NCBI GenBank assembly: GCA_023230125.1
Contig: JALNXZ010000021.1
Span: forward strand, 1-12,377
Source: Bacteroidales bacterium
GTDB taxonomy: Bacteria > Bacteroidota > Bacteroidia > Bacteroidales > UBA1402
Length of the DNA stretch: 12,377 bases
Reading direction: 5' to 3'
Shown here: positions 1 through 7,321 of the stretch, one piece after another
Layout of the letters: each line of letters starts with the position of its first letter
How positions within the stretch are numbered: the first letter of the stretch is position 1
Translations under genes and position numbers: made by a program
Notes under the pieces: model-generated
What the model was told of the DNA's origin: nothing
Seen by the model: the letters and a program-made list of their open reading frames with translations, nothing else
Databases searched by the model: none

Positions 1-385
1 AGCCATCCTTCAGCTTGAAAAACAGTCGGAATATTTATTGATAGATGGAAATAGATTCAGATATCCGGGGCAAATTCCTTTGAACAAGCTGCCACATCAA
101 AAGATTGAAGAAAAAAAGTTCGAACATTATCCGAAAATCCCCTACACGAGCATTATCAAAGGAGACGGGAAATATTTATGTATCGCCGCCGCATCCATTT
201 TAGCCAAAACATACAGAGATGATTATATGCTGATGCTCCATGAACAAATCCCATATTACGACTGGAAATCGAACAAAGGATATCCCACCAAGGAGCATCG
301 CAATGCTATCCGCAAATACGGATTAACAGCGCATCACCGAAAAAGTTTCAAGCTTCTGGAAGACCAGCTTTCCCTGAACTTTTAA
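1..385 (+). CDS. rnhB: Ribonuclease HII, 3' part (5' end outside window)
   Basis: This is the C-terminal part of RNase HII, which cuts the RNA strand of RNA-DNA hybrids and starts removal of misincorporated ribonucleotides. The frame is open from base 2, so the start lies left of the window; a TTG at 38 is an internal Leu codon, not a start. The N-terminal DE(A)GRG block with the first two catalytic acids is therefore not visible. Visible are the third acid in LIDGNRF (codon 44-46), the fourth in IKGDGKY (codon 164-166), the IAAASILAKTYRDDYM helix and the KGYPTKEH motif typical of the family. The spacing between the two visible catalytic Asp is about 40 residues, against 18 in the E. coli enzyme. 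The gene converges on sufE, with 6 bp between the stops. Confidence 0.95.
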   Translation, partial: AILQLEKQSEYLLIDGNRFRYPGQIPLNKLPHQKIEEKKFEHYPKIPYTSIIKGDGKYLCIAAASILAKTYRDDYMLMLHEQIPYYDWKSNKGYPTKEHRNAIRKYGLTAHHRKSFKLLEDQLSLNF

Positions 386-391
386 AGAAAT

Positions 392-814
392 TTACGGAGC
401 AGTCAGTTTAAATGCCAGTGCATAGTTCCTGATTTGTTTCACCATGGATACCAAGCCATTGGATCTGGTCGGAGAAAGATGGTCCTTCAAGCCGATTCTT
501 TCGATAAAATACAAATCTGTATCTAATATTTGCTGAGGTGTGCGGCCGGAAAGTACACGCAATAGAAGCATCACTATACCTTTTACAATCACGGTATCGC
601 TTTCAGCCTGTAAAACAACCTTCCCATCAACCAATGCTGCATGTACCCATACCCGACTTTGACAGCCCTCAATCTGGAGCTGAGGCGTCTTATACTGTTC
701 ATCGAGCGGTTCTAGAGAATTACCGATATCAATCAATAGCTGATATTTATCCATCCAGTCATCGAACACTTCAAATTCTTCGATGATTTCGTCTTGAATT
801 TCATTGATAGTCAT
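392..814 (-). CDS. sufE: Cysteine desulfuration protein SufE
   Basis: The 140-residue protein matches the usual SufE length. SufE accepts persulfide sulfur from the SufS active-site Cys and passes it to the SufBCD scaffold. The sulfur-accepting cysteine is C51 in the motif EGCQSRVW, the same number as in E. coli SufE, and a conserved HLSPTRSNG stretch follows near residues 112-120. The start is the ATG at 814 (MTINE); the frame is open to a TTG at 850, but the extra 12 residues match nothing in the family and lie over a promoter-like motif. It is last in the leftward array, 90 bp after sufS, and the only suf gene here separated from its neighbour by a real gap, so it may have some independent expression. 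Confidence 0.95.
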   Translation of the reverse strand: MTINEIQDEIIEEFEVFDDWMDKYQLLIDIGNSLEPLDEQYKTPQLQIEGCQSRVWVHAALVDGKVVLQAESDTVIVKGIVMLLLRVLSGRTPQQILDTDLYFIERIGLKDHLSPTRSNGLVSMVKQIRNYALAFKLTAP

Positions 815-839
815 TGTTCTTTTACTAAAAAAACGGAAG

Positions 840-847
840 CAAAGATA
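840..847 (-). promoter_or_regulatory. Possible Bacteroidota -7 element before sufE
   Basis: On the - strand this reads TATCTTTG, matching the Bacteroidota -7 consensus TAnnTTTG, 25 nt before the sufE ATG. No TTTG is found about 19-23 nt upstream, so the -33 element is missing and this would be a weak promoter at best. Confidence 0.3.
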
Positions 848-859
848 CAAAATCTTTTT

Positions 860-880
860 ACCCCCGTTTATGATTGGGGT
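860..880 (+). terminator. Weak hairpin between sufS and sufE
   Basis: ACCCC at 860-864 pairs with GGGGT at 876-880 across an 11-nt loop. A T-rich run follows on the + strand (881-891), which fits a weak terminator reading rightwards, against transcripts coming from the rnhB side. On the - strand the hairpin is followed by an A-rich run, so it is not a good terminator for sufS. A 5-bp stem could be chance. Confidence 0.25.
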
Positions 881-904
881 TTTATCTTTTTAAAAATGAA
901 TATC

Positions 905-2122
905 CTAAAACATTGTTTGGATGCGCTTTAATGCTTTAACAAGGACATCTACTTCCTCAAAAGTGTTGTATAAGGCAAAAGACGCTCTGACTGTCCCATC
1001 TATGCCAAGTCTTTCAATAAGCGGTTGAGCACAATGATGACCTATTCGAACAGCTATACCAAGATGATCCAGCAATGTCCCTACATCAAAAGGATGAATA
1101 TTTCCAAGGAGAAACGAAAGTACAGCACTCTTATCCGCGGCCGTACCGATAATCCTCATCCCATCTATTTTCATCAGTTCCATCGTAGCATATTCCAACA
1201 AGGATTTTTCATAGGCTTCAATACGTTCAATCCCGATTTCATCGACAAAATCCAAGGCTTCAGAAAGAGCTATGGAACCGATAAAGTCCGGTGTCCCGGC
1301 CTCGAATTTATAGGGAAGGACATTATATGTTGTCTTTTCAAAATGAACCTGATCAATCATTTCTCCACCCCCTTGATAAGGTGGTATTTGATTCAGAAGC
1401 TCAGCCTTACCATAAAGGACACCAATACCGGTAGGTCCATAAATCTTATGACCGGAGAAAGCAAGAAAGTCGGCGTCTATCGCTTTGACATCCAAACGGA
1501 TATGAGGTACAGATTGAGCGCCATCCACCAAGACCTTGATTCCGGCAGCATGAGCCAAAGCAATCATCTCCTTAACAGGATTGATAGTACCAATTACATT
1601 CGAAACATGAGTGATGGCAACAAGTCTGACTTTCGGATTGAGTAAAGCCTTATATTCATCGAGCAAAATTTCTCCCCGATCGTTCATGGGTATTACCTTC
1701 AAAGACATCTTCTTTCGTTCGCAAAGCATTTGCCAGGGCACAATGTTTGAATGATGCTCCATCACGGAAACAACGATTTCATCACCCTCTTTGCAAAAAG
1801 CCTCACCAAATGAAAAAGCGACCAGATTGATGGATTCTGTGGTTCCTCTGGTAAAAATGATCTCAGAGGCTGAATCTGCATTAATAAATCGGCCGACCCG
1901 TTCTCTAGCTGCCTCATGGGCCTCTGTAGCACGCTGACTCAGATAATGCACCCCACGATGAATGTTTGCATTACTATAATAATAACCGTTTTCTATTTTT
2001 TCAACGACACGACGAGGTTTTTGGGTGGTAGCACCATTGTCTAGATAAACCAAGTCCTTCCCATATATTTTTCTCGATAAAATGGGAAATTCAGAACGAA
2101 GATCTTTAAAAAATGAATCCAT
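905..2122 (-). CDS. sufS: Cysteine desulfurase SufS (class V aminotransferase fold, PLP)
   Basis: SufS is a PLP enzyme that converts L-cysteine to L-alanine and holds the sulfur as a persulfide for SufE. With the ATG at 2122 (MDSFF) it has 405 residues, typical of the family. The motifs fall at the expected places: EHHSNIVPW (H123 stacks on PLP), VDGAQ (D200, Q203), SGHKIYGP with the Schiff-base K226, the active-site C364 in RIGHHCAQPL, and R379 for substrate carboxylate binding. The numbering of H123, K226, C364 and R379 equals that of E. coli SufS. A longer frame starts at 2170, but its extra 16 residues overlap the sufD end and look unlike the family. The start lies 1 bp after the sufD stop, so translation is probably coupled. 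Confidence 0.97.
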   Translation of the reverse strand: MDSFFKDLRSEFPILSRKIYGKDLVYLDNGATTQKPRRVVEKIENGYYYSNANIHRGVHYLSQRATEAHEAARERVGRFINADSASEIIFTRGTTESINLVAFSFGEAFCKEGDEIVVSVMEHHSNIVPWQMLCERKKMSLKVIPMNDRGEILLDEYKALLNPKVRLVAITHVSNVIGTINPVKEMIALAHAAGIKVLVDGAQSVPHIRLDVKAIDADFLAFSGHKIYGPTGIGVLYGKAELLNQIPPYQGGGEMIDQVHFEKTTYNVLPYKFEAGTPDFIGSIALSEALDFVDEIGIERIEAYEKSLLEYATMELMKIDGMRIIGTAADKSAVLSFLLGNIHPFDVGTLLDHLGIAVRIGHHCAQPLIERLGIDGTVRASFALYNTFEEVDVLVKALKRIQTMF

Positions 2123-2123
2123 A

Positions 2124-3473
2124 TTATTTACAATTAGCTGCAGAACAACCTGCACATTTTGCCAACTCACCGCGGAAACGTTTCTCCACCAACATGCGCA
2201 TTCTATCCTTCAGCGGTTCCAATCGAATATTGTCAAGCACATCTGCCGTAAAGGCAAATTTCAGAAGTAAACGAGCTTCTGATTCTGAAATACCACGTGA
2301 GCGCATATAAAACAAAGCCTTTTCATCAATCTGACCGGTAGCAGATCCATGGCTACACTTTACATCATCGGCGTAGATTTCCAACTGAGGTTTGGCAAAC
2401 ATCTTGGCATCCTTGGTAAAACAAAGGTTCTTGTTTGACTGATAAGCGGAAGTCTTTTGTGCGCCCTTCTGAACCAAAATCCGACCACCGAAAACACCTT
2501 TGGCTGAATCGTCCAGCACATACTTGTAAAGTTCTTGACTGGTACAACCAGGTACTGCATGGTCCACAAAAATGTGGTTGTCGATCAGCTGATTGCCGTT
2601 GCCCAAGGCTATGCCCGAAAGATTTGCAGAAGCACCTTCTCCTTCAAAACATAAATTGATGTTATTTCTGGATAAACCGTTTTGTAAAGTAACGCCGTTA
2701 ATAAGTAGATGAGATGATGCCGCCTGAGATACCAACGTGTTGGATACTCGTGTGATGTTGGGCTGATCCATTTCCAAATCATAATATTCCAAAGAAGCAT
2801 TCTTGCCGACAAAAATCTCTGTGACCTGATTGGAAAAAAAATGTTTGGAAGAAAGCGTGTGGTCACAAACCAAAAACTGTGCTTTGGCACCCTCTTCCAC
2901 TATGATCAGCAAACGACGATTTGCCATCATATCCACAGTACCGTGCAAAACTTGGATCAATTGGATGGGTTTTTCTAAAACAACCCCTGCAGGAACATAC
3001 AAAACAAAACCATCCTGGGCAAAAGTGGTATTAAAAGAAACCATTCCATCGGGTGATTTCTCAGATAATTTATTATAATACTGCTCTAGTAAACGAACAT
3101 GCGTCTCTGTCAGATCATTCAGGCTTCCACACAAAACCCCTTCAGGAAGACCAATAGGTTTATCATTTTTATAAAACTGGTCGTTAACAACAAAAAAGAG
3201 CTTGGTCGAAAGGTTGGGAACATCGCAACTAAAAACATCATGCGGATTAATGGGTATTCTCACTCTATTGATGTTCAAACCATAATCTATTGACAAAACC
3301 TTCCTCAAATCACAATGGCGGTATTCCTCATGGGTGTTTTTAGGAAAACCCAGTGTTTGAAATTTTTCAAAAGCAGCCTGACGCTTGCTATTAAGCAAGT
3401 CGCTGCAACTTTTGCTCACCGATTTTGCATGTTGCTTATAAAGATTAATATAGGCTTCTTCTGCTTGCATCAT
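2124..3473 (-). CDS. sufD: Fe-S cluster assembly scaffold subunit SufD
   Basis: SufD is the SufB paralogue of the SufBC2D scaffold that builds Fe-S clusters. The 449-residue protein has an N-terminal helical domain (about 1-90), a right-handed beta-helix core (about 155-370), and the C-terminal family block KCSHGSATGQIDE (H375, equivalent to the essential His of E. coli SufD) followed by the FYMRSRGIS helix that binds SufC. It begins with two consecutive ATGs (3473 and 3470); the sufC stop TGA lies inside them, a 4-nt overlap that suggests coupling. The last residues form an unusual cysteine tail (C440, C443, C448, then a final Lys) beyond the usual fold; I recall similar tails in Bacteroidales SufD, but cannot check this here. 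Confidence 0.95.
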   Translation of the reverse strand: MMQAEEAYINLYKQHAKSVSKSCSDLLNSKRQAAFEKFQTLGFPKNTHEEYRHCDLRKVLSIDYGLNINRVRIPINPHDVFSCDVPNLSTKLFFVVNDQFYKNDKPIGLPEGVLCGSLNDLTETHVRLLEQYYNKLSEKSPDGMVSFNTTFAQDGFVLYVPAGVVLEKPIQLIQVLHGTVDMMANRRLLIIVEEGAKAQFLVCDHTLSSKHFFSNQVTEIFVGKNASLEYYDLEMDQPNITRVSNTLVSQAASSHLLINGVTLQNGLSRNNINLCFEGEGASANLSGIALGNGNQLIDNHIFVDHAVPGCTSQELYKYVLDDSAKGVFGGRILVQKGAQKTSAYQSNKNLCFTKDAKMFAKPQLEIYADDVKCSHGSATGQIDEKALFYMRSRGISESEARLLLKFAFTADVLDNIRLEPLKDRMRMLVEKRFRGELAKCAGCSAANCK

Positions 3474-4225
3474 TCTTCTACTTCTTGTTTAATCCAATCA
3501 TAGCCTCTCTCTTCAAGATTAATGGCCAATTCCCGTCCTGCTGTCTTGACAATGCGTCCCTTATAAAGAATATGCACTTGGTCAGGAACGATATAATCCA
3601 GTAAACGTTGGTAGTGGGTGATGACGATGGTGGAATTCTGAGGTGTGCGTAATTTATTTACCCCCTGAGCAACAATGCGTAGCGCATCTATGTCAAGGCC
3701 ACTGTCGGTTTCATCCAGAATAGATAACTTCGGATCCAACATGGCCATCTGGAAAATCTCATTCTTTTTCTTTTCTCCGCCTGAGAAACCTTCATTGACA
3801 GAACGGTTGGCAAGTTTGCTATCTAATTCTACGATACTTCTTTTTTCACGCATCAATTTCAAAAAATCTGATGCTGACAGGGCTGATTCCTGACGATATT
3901 TTCGGTGTTCATTTACAGCCGAACGCATAAAATTGACCATGCTCACTCCAGGTATTTCCACCGGATACTGAAAGCTCAGGAAAAGGCCTTCTCGAGATCT
4001 TTCTTCGGGAGACATTGACAAGAGGTTCTTCCCGCGAAACCAAACTTCACCGTCAGTCACTTCATAGGCAGGATTACCGGTCAGGACTGCAGATAGAGTA
4101 CTCTTCCCCGACCCGTTCGGACCCATGATAGCATGTATTTCACCTTCATTAATCGATAAATTGATGCCTCGTAAAATTTCCTTTCCTTCTATGGAAGCAT
4201 GCAGATTCTTGATTTCCAACAACAT
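3470..4225 (-). CDS. sufC: Fe-S cluster assembly ATPase SufC
   Basis: SufC is the soluble ABC-type ATPase that drives shape change in SufB-SufD during cluster assembly. It has 251 residues from the ATG at 4225 (MLLEIKNL); a TTG two codons upstream (4231) is in frame but less likely. The motifs are complete: Walker A GPNGSGKST (35-43, K41), Q-loop in LSFQYPVEIPG (Q86), signature FSGGEKKKNE (147-156), Walker B and catalytic Glu in SILDETDSGLD (D171, E172), and the H-loop His in ITHYQRLLDY (H204). The EKKKNE and DETDSGLD variants separate SufC from transporter ATPases. It lies 37 bp after the small membrane protein gene and overlaps sufD by 4 nt. No hairpin was seen in the 37-bp gap. Confidence 0.97.
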   Translation of the reverse strand: MLLEIKNLHASIEGKEILRGINLSINEGEIHAIMGPNGSGKSTLSAVLTGNPAYEVTDGEVWFRGKNLLSMSPEERSREGLFLSFQYPVEIPGVSMVNFMRSAVNEHRKYRQESALSASDFLKLMREKRSIVELDSKLANRSVNEGFSGGEKKKNEIFQMAMLDPKLSILDETDSGLDIDALRIVAQGVNKLRTPQNSTIVITHYQRLLDYIVPDQVHILYKGRIVKTAGRELAINLEERGYDWIKQEVEE

Positions 4226-4262
4226 ATTCAATATATTATTCGTTTTCCAACTTAAAATATTT

Positions 4263-4577
4263 TTAACGAGACGTTCTTCTCTTTCTCTTCACTGACTTCC
4301 GTTTAGATGACACCGACTTGGTTTTTTTCTTTTTTCCAGGCTTGTATAAACTATAAAGAAATACTAAGATGGCCAAGGAAAAAAGAATTACACCGACTCC
4401 ACTGATAAACATTCGCTTCATATCAAGGGTTTCCTCAGGAACTACCGGTTTCTGTAAAGCCTCAACAAGTAAGAAAATTCCAATACCAAGCATAAATGCA
4501 AGAATTAGGATACACACCATCAAGAGTGTCCAACTCTTCTTTACCGGTTCTTCAATATCATTATTCGTATTTCTCAT
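4263..4577 (-). CDS. Unrecognised small two-helix membrane protein with basic C-terminal tail
   Basis: I do not recognise this 104-residue protein. It has an acidic N-terminus (NDIEEP), a first hydrophobic helix at about 17-39, an 18-residue linker with PVVPEET, a second helix at about 57-77, and a C-terminal tail (78-104) in which 15 of 27 residues are Lys or Arg. By the positive-inside rule both ends should be cytoplasmic. The basic tail could bind nucleic acid, ribosome or acidic lipid; this is inference only. The start is the ATG at 4577, 17 nt inside the pnuC end. ATGs at 4595 and a start at 4613 are also in frame but would lengthen the overlap. The tight fit with pnuC and sufC and one shared strand make it a likely real operon gene. 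Confidence 0.75.
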   Translation of the reverse strand: MRNTNNDIEEPVKKSWTLLMVCILILAFMLGIGIFLLVEALQKPVVPEETLDMKRMFISGVGVILFSLAILVFLYSLYKPGKKKKTKSVSSKRKSVKRKRRTSR

Positions 4578-5205
4578 ATATCTTTTTCCATTCATATATT
4601 GCACGAATAGCAATCATTGTAAATACTCCGAATAAAACGGAGGTGAAAATCATGCCCATACAAGCATATAATAAAGTGCTTATACCATCAACCATTATCC
4701 ATAATCGCCAATTGTCCAAAATCTTTCGTGATAGCAGGTACTGGGCAACCAAGCTTGCGATAGTCAGTATGGCATCGAGCCATGGATAAGCGGGCGGATC
4801 AAAATACTGAGGAAAACTCGCCTGAAAATGGATGACACACCAACCCCAAACCAAGCCTGATAGAAAAATAATGACCAGATATTTGATCTGTTGCTTTCCT
4901 GTCAGCCTCTTTATTTTTTGTTCCTTGTTCTTGTCTGTATCTTCAGCCTTGGGATTTCTCCAGTGATAGAAACCATAAATACTGAAACTGAAATAAACAA
5001 TCTGCAACAGCATTACAGAATACAGCCTGTACTGAAAATACAACAAGAAATAGGCGATACTGTTGACCAAACCAAAAAGAAAATTGACCGACGATGCCTT
5101 TAATGCCAAAAAAACAGCGGCAAAACCGGTCAGCACTGCAATCAGTTCCAATACACTCAAAGGGTAATCCCAAAGAGTAAAAAGGGTATAGTTCAATACA
5201 TCCAT
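4561..5205 (-). CDS. pnuC: PnuC-family vitamin transporter (nicotinamide riboside or related substrate)
   Basis: PnuC proteins are SWEET-like facilitators of the inner membrane that take up nicotinamide riboside; relatives carry thiamine (PnuT) or riboflavin (PnuX). The 214 residues show about seven hydrophobic segments, an N-terminal NFLFGLVNSIAYFLLYF block with following RLYSVMLLQIVYF typical of the family, a charged loop at about 84-108, and PWLDA (141-145). NWRLW (165-169) carries a WxxW motif that, as I recall, contributes to nicotinamide riboside binding in PnuC of known structure, which favours that substrate without proving it. Its ATG follows the sufB stop with no gap, and its end overlaps the next gene, so it belongs to the suf transcript. 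No NR kinase, thiamine pyrophosphokinase gene or TPP riboswitch is visible nearby to settle the substrate. Confidence 0.88.
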   Translation of the reverse strand: MDVLNYTLFTLWDYPLSVLELIAVLTGFAAVFLALKASSVNFLFGLVNSIAYFLLYFQYRLYSVMLLQIVYFSFSIYGFYHWRNPKAEDTDKNKEQKIKRLTGKQQIKYLVIIFLSGLVWGWCVIHFQASFPQYFDPPAYPWLDAILTIASLVAQYLLSRKILDNWRLWIMVDGISTLLYACMGMIFTSVLFGVFTMIAIRAIYEWKKIYEKYE

Positions 5206-6654
5206 TTATCCCACACTACCTTCGAGAGAAACTTGCAACAGCTTCTGGGCTTCCACGGCAAATTCCATAGGCAACTTATTAATCACTTCTTTGACATATC
5301 CATTCACAATCAGCCCTACGGCATCTTCCGTTGAAATACCGCGCTGGTTACAATAGAAAAGCTGATCCTCGTTGATTTTCGAGGTGGTTGCCTCATGTTC
5401 AACCACCGCTGTTTCATTGTTGATATCGATATAAGGGAAAGTGTGGGCACCACATTTGTCCCCCAAAAGCAAACTGTCACATTGAGAAAAATTACGGGCA
5501 TTGTCAGCCTTCGGCGAAACTTTTACCAATCCTCTGTAGCTATTTTGGCTATGGCCTGCAGAAATACCTTTTGAGACTATGCGACTCATCGTATTCTTTC
5601 CAATGTGAATCATCTTCGTACCTGTATCAGCTTGCTGATAGCTATTCGTTACAGCTACAGAGTAGAATTCTCCGGTAGAATCATCACCTGCCAGAATACA
5701 ACTTGGATATTTCCAGGTAATGGCAGATCCGGTTTCAATCTGAGTCCAGGATATTTTCGAGTTGCGTCCTTTACACAAAGCTCTTTTTGTCACAAAATTG
5801 TAAATACCACCCTTGCCGTTCTTGTCACCCGGATACCAGTTCTGAACCGTGGAATACTTAACTTCTGAACTTTCCAGCACAACGATTTCCACTATTGCTG
5901 CATGCAACTGATTTTCATCACGCATAGGAGCCGTACAACCCTCCAGGTAGCTGACGTAACTATCATTGTCTGCCACGATAAGCGTTCTCTCAAACTGTCC
6001 AGTATTGGCTGCATTGATGCGGAAATAAGTGGAAAGTTCCATTGGACAACGTACCTTTTTGGGGATATAGACAAAAGAGCCATCACTGAAAACGGCAGAA
6101 TTCAGGGCTGCAAAGAAATTATCCCTATAACTGACCACTGAGCCCACATACTGGCGAACCAGATCGGGATATTGTTGTACTGCTTCACTGAAAGAGCAAA
6201 AGATGATACCGAGTTCAGCCAAGTTCTCCTTGAAAGTGGTCTTGACGGAAACACTATCCATCACTGCATCCACTGCCATACCGGATAAATGTTGGCGTTC
6301 CTGAAGCGGAATACCCAATTTATCGAATGTTTTCAGTAATTCAGGATCCACTTCGTCCGGGTTTTTCTGGGTTGTCCTGGATTTGGGCGCAGAATAATAA
6401 ATGATATTCTGATAATCTATTTCAGGGATCTGTAGATGTGCCCAATCCGGCATCTTTAATGTGAGCCAGTGTTCATAGGCTTTCAGACGGAAATCAAGCA
6501 ACCAGTCCGGCTCATTTTTTTTGGCGGAAATCAGTCTGATGACATCTTCACTCAGGCCAAAAGGAATACTTTCAGCATCAATGTCACTGACAAATCCATA
6601 TTTGTACTCTCCGGATGTTACCTGGTCAATAATATCTTGAGGTTTCTCTTCCAT
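5206..6654 (-). CDS. sufB: Fe-S cluster assembly scaffold subunit SufB
   Basis: SufB is the core scaffold subunit on which sulfur and iron are assembled, in complex with SufC and SufD. The 482 residues match the family length. Visible residues are C240 in SYLEGCTAP (E. coli C254, sulfur entry from SufE), C392 in QCDSLLLGDKCGAH (E. coli C405, cluster assembly), and H420-E421 in VVEHEATTS (E. coli H433-E434). The C-terminal LFYCNQRGIS helix is the SufC-docking segment. Near-identity over these blocks makes the assignment secure. The ATG shares one base with the cvpA stop (TAATG), and the stop is followed directly by the pnuC ATG, so three consecutive genes are tightly coupled. sufB is split from sufC by two non-suf genes, which I do not recall as the usual arrangement. 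Confidence 0.98.
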   Translation of the reverse strand: MEEKPQDIIDQVTSGEYKYGFVSDIDAESIPFGLSEDVIRLISAKKNEPDWLLDFRLKAYEHWLTLKMPDWAHLQIPEIDYQNIIYYSAPKSRTTQKNPDEVDPELLKTFDKLGIPLQERQHLSGMAVDAVMDSVSVKTTFKENLAELGIIFCSFSEAVQQYPDLVRQYVGSVVSYRDNFFAALNSAVFSDGSFVYIPKKVRCPMELSTYFRINAANTGQFERTLIVADNDSYVSYLEGCTAPMRDENQLHAAIVEIVVLESSEVKYSTVQNWYPGDKNGKGGIYNFVTKRALCKGRNSKISWTQIETGSAITWKYPSCILAGDDSTGEFYSVAVTNSYQQADTGTKMIHIGKNTMSRIVSKGISAGHSQNSYRGLVKVSPKADNARNFSQCDSLLLGDKCGAHTFPYIDINNETAVVEHEATTSKINEDQLFYCNQRGISTEDAVGLIVNGYVKEVINKLPMEFAVEAQKLLQVSLEGSVG

Positions 6655-7193
6655 TATAAAGTAATTTTACGCGAATCTTTTGAATCCGGTTTTTTTGATT
6701 GATGATAGGATTTATCAAAATCAAACAAAGGGAAAATTGTCGGGGCGACTTTCAAAACAGGTTTGTAAAAAATGGACGATTCAATATGTTTGGCTTCAAC
6801 GGAACTATGATCACTATCGATTGTTTCATATAAATTTAATATGATGCTCAATATCAATGCACCCTTCAAAAAACAAAATGCACCTCCTGCCAAACGGTTA
6901 ATCCCACCTAAAGCAAAGACCCCTAAAATACCTTCAAAAACTTTTGCCAAGATAATAATAAGCAGGTATATGACCAAAAATGTAAACAAAAAACCAATTA
7001 CAGAACCCCATCGTTCTGATTCAAAACAAACCGGTCTCAATAAATGAGCCATTGGTTCACGAAAAGCAGTAGCAGCATAAAAAGCCACAACAATACCAAC
7101 AATTGAAGCAGCTTCAGTCATAAAGCCTCTTTTCAATCCTCTGACTATTTCATACAACAAAAAAAGTCCAATAAGAATGTCAATAAACTCCAT
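6654..7193 (-). CDS. cvpA: CvpA family membrane protein
   Basis: This 179-residue protein resembles the CvpA family: inner-membrane proteins named for colicin V production in E. coli, with poorly defined function. It has about four hydrophobic segments (roughly 2-17, 27-45, 65-86, 103-122), the early RGLKRGFMTE motif after the first helix, and the GGINRLAGGAFCFLKG motif (96-111) with Asn-Arg and paired glycines that mark the family. The last 50 residues are hydrophilic and weakly conserved. The ATG at 7193 lies 128 bp after infB, just after a hairpin, and the stop overlaps the sufB start by 1 nt. It is thus the first gene of the tightly packed suf block; a role for CvpA in Fe-S assembly is not known to me. 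Confidence 0.85.
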   Translation of the reverse strand: MEFIDILIGLFLLYEIVRGLKRGFMTEAASIVGIVVAFYAATAFREPMAHLLRPVCFESERWGSVIGFLFTFLVIYLLIIILAKVFEGILGVFALGGINRLAGGAFCFLKGALILSIILNLYETIDSDHSSVEAKHIESSIFYKPVLKVAPTIFPLFDFDKSYHQSKKPDSKDSRKITL

Positions 7194-7205
7194 TGTTATG
7201 ATTAT

Positions 7206-7253
7206 AAAAACAAAGGTACTCGAACGAAAAAATCCGTACTGGTACCTTTGTCT
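7206..7253 (-). terminator. Hairpin with T-run between infB and cvpA, containing a -7-like motif
   Basis: ACAAAGGTAC (7210-7219) and GTACCTTTGT (7242-7251) are a perfect 10-bp inverted repeat, extended on the - strand by a G-U and an A-U pair to 12 bp. The 22-nt loop may hold a further 3-bp stem. On the - strand the right arm runs into TTTTTATAAT, which is terminator-like for the rimP-nusA-infB transcript. The same arm reads TACCTTTG, a match to the Bacteroidota -7 consensus TAnnTTTG, but no -33 TTTG lies at the right distance. cvpA starts 12 nt further on. Termination, partial attenuation or RNA processing are all possible. Confidence 0.5.
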
Positions 7254-7321
7254 GATTTATTAATCTGAGCTGCTGAATTTCAGTGTCCAATCATCAAAAT
7301 CAGGCAGTGAACAATCAGCAT

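Noticed and set aside
1025..1645. 206-codon + strand open frame antisense to sufS
   Set aside because: It lies wholly inside sufS, which has every catalytic motif of its family; the antisense product has no recognisable motif and is a shadow frame.
2105..2170. Longer SufS (start 2170) and SufE (start 850) versions
   Set aside because: The extra N-terminal residues overlap the sufD end or a promoter-like motif and do not resemble the families; internal ATGs at 2122 and 814 give standard lengths and E. coli-like numbering.
7193..7213. AT-rich inverted repeat (TTGTT/AACAA) near the cvpA start, considered as a Fur-like site
   Set aside because: Only 5 bp per arm and no match to a 19-bp Fur box; not enough to claim iron control of the suf block.
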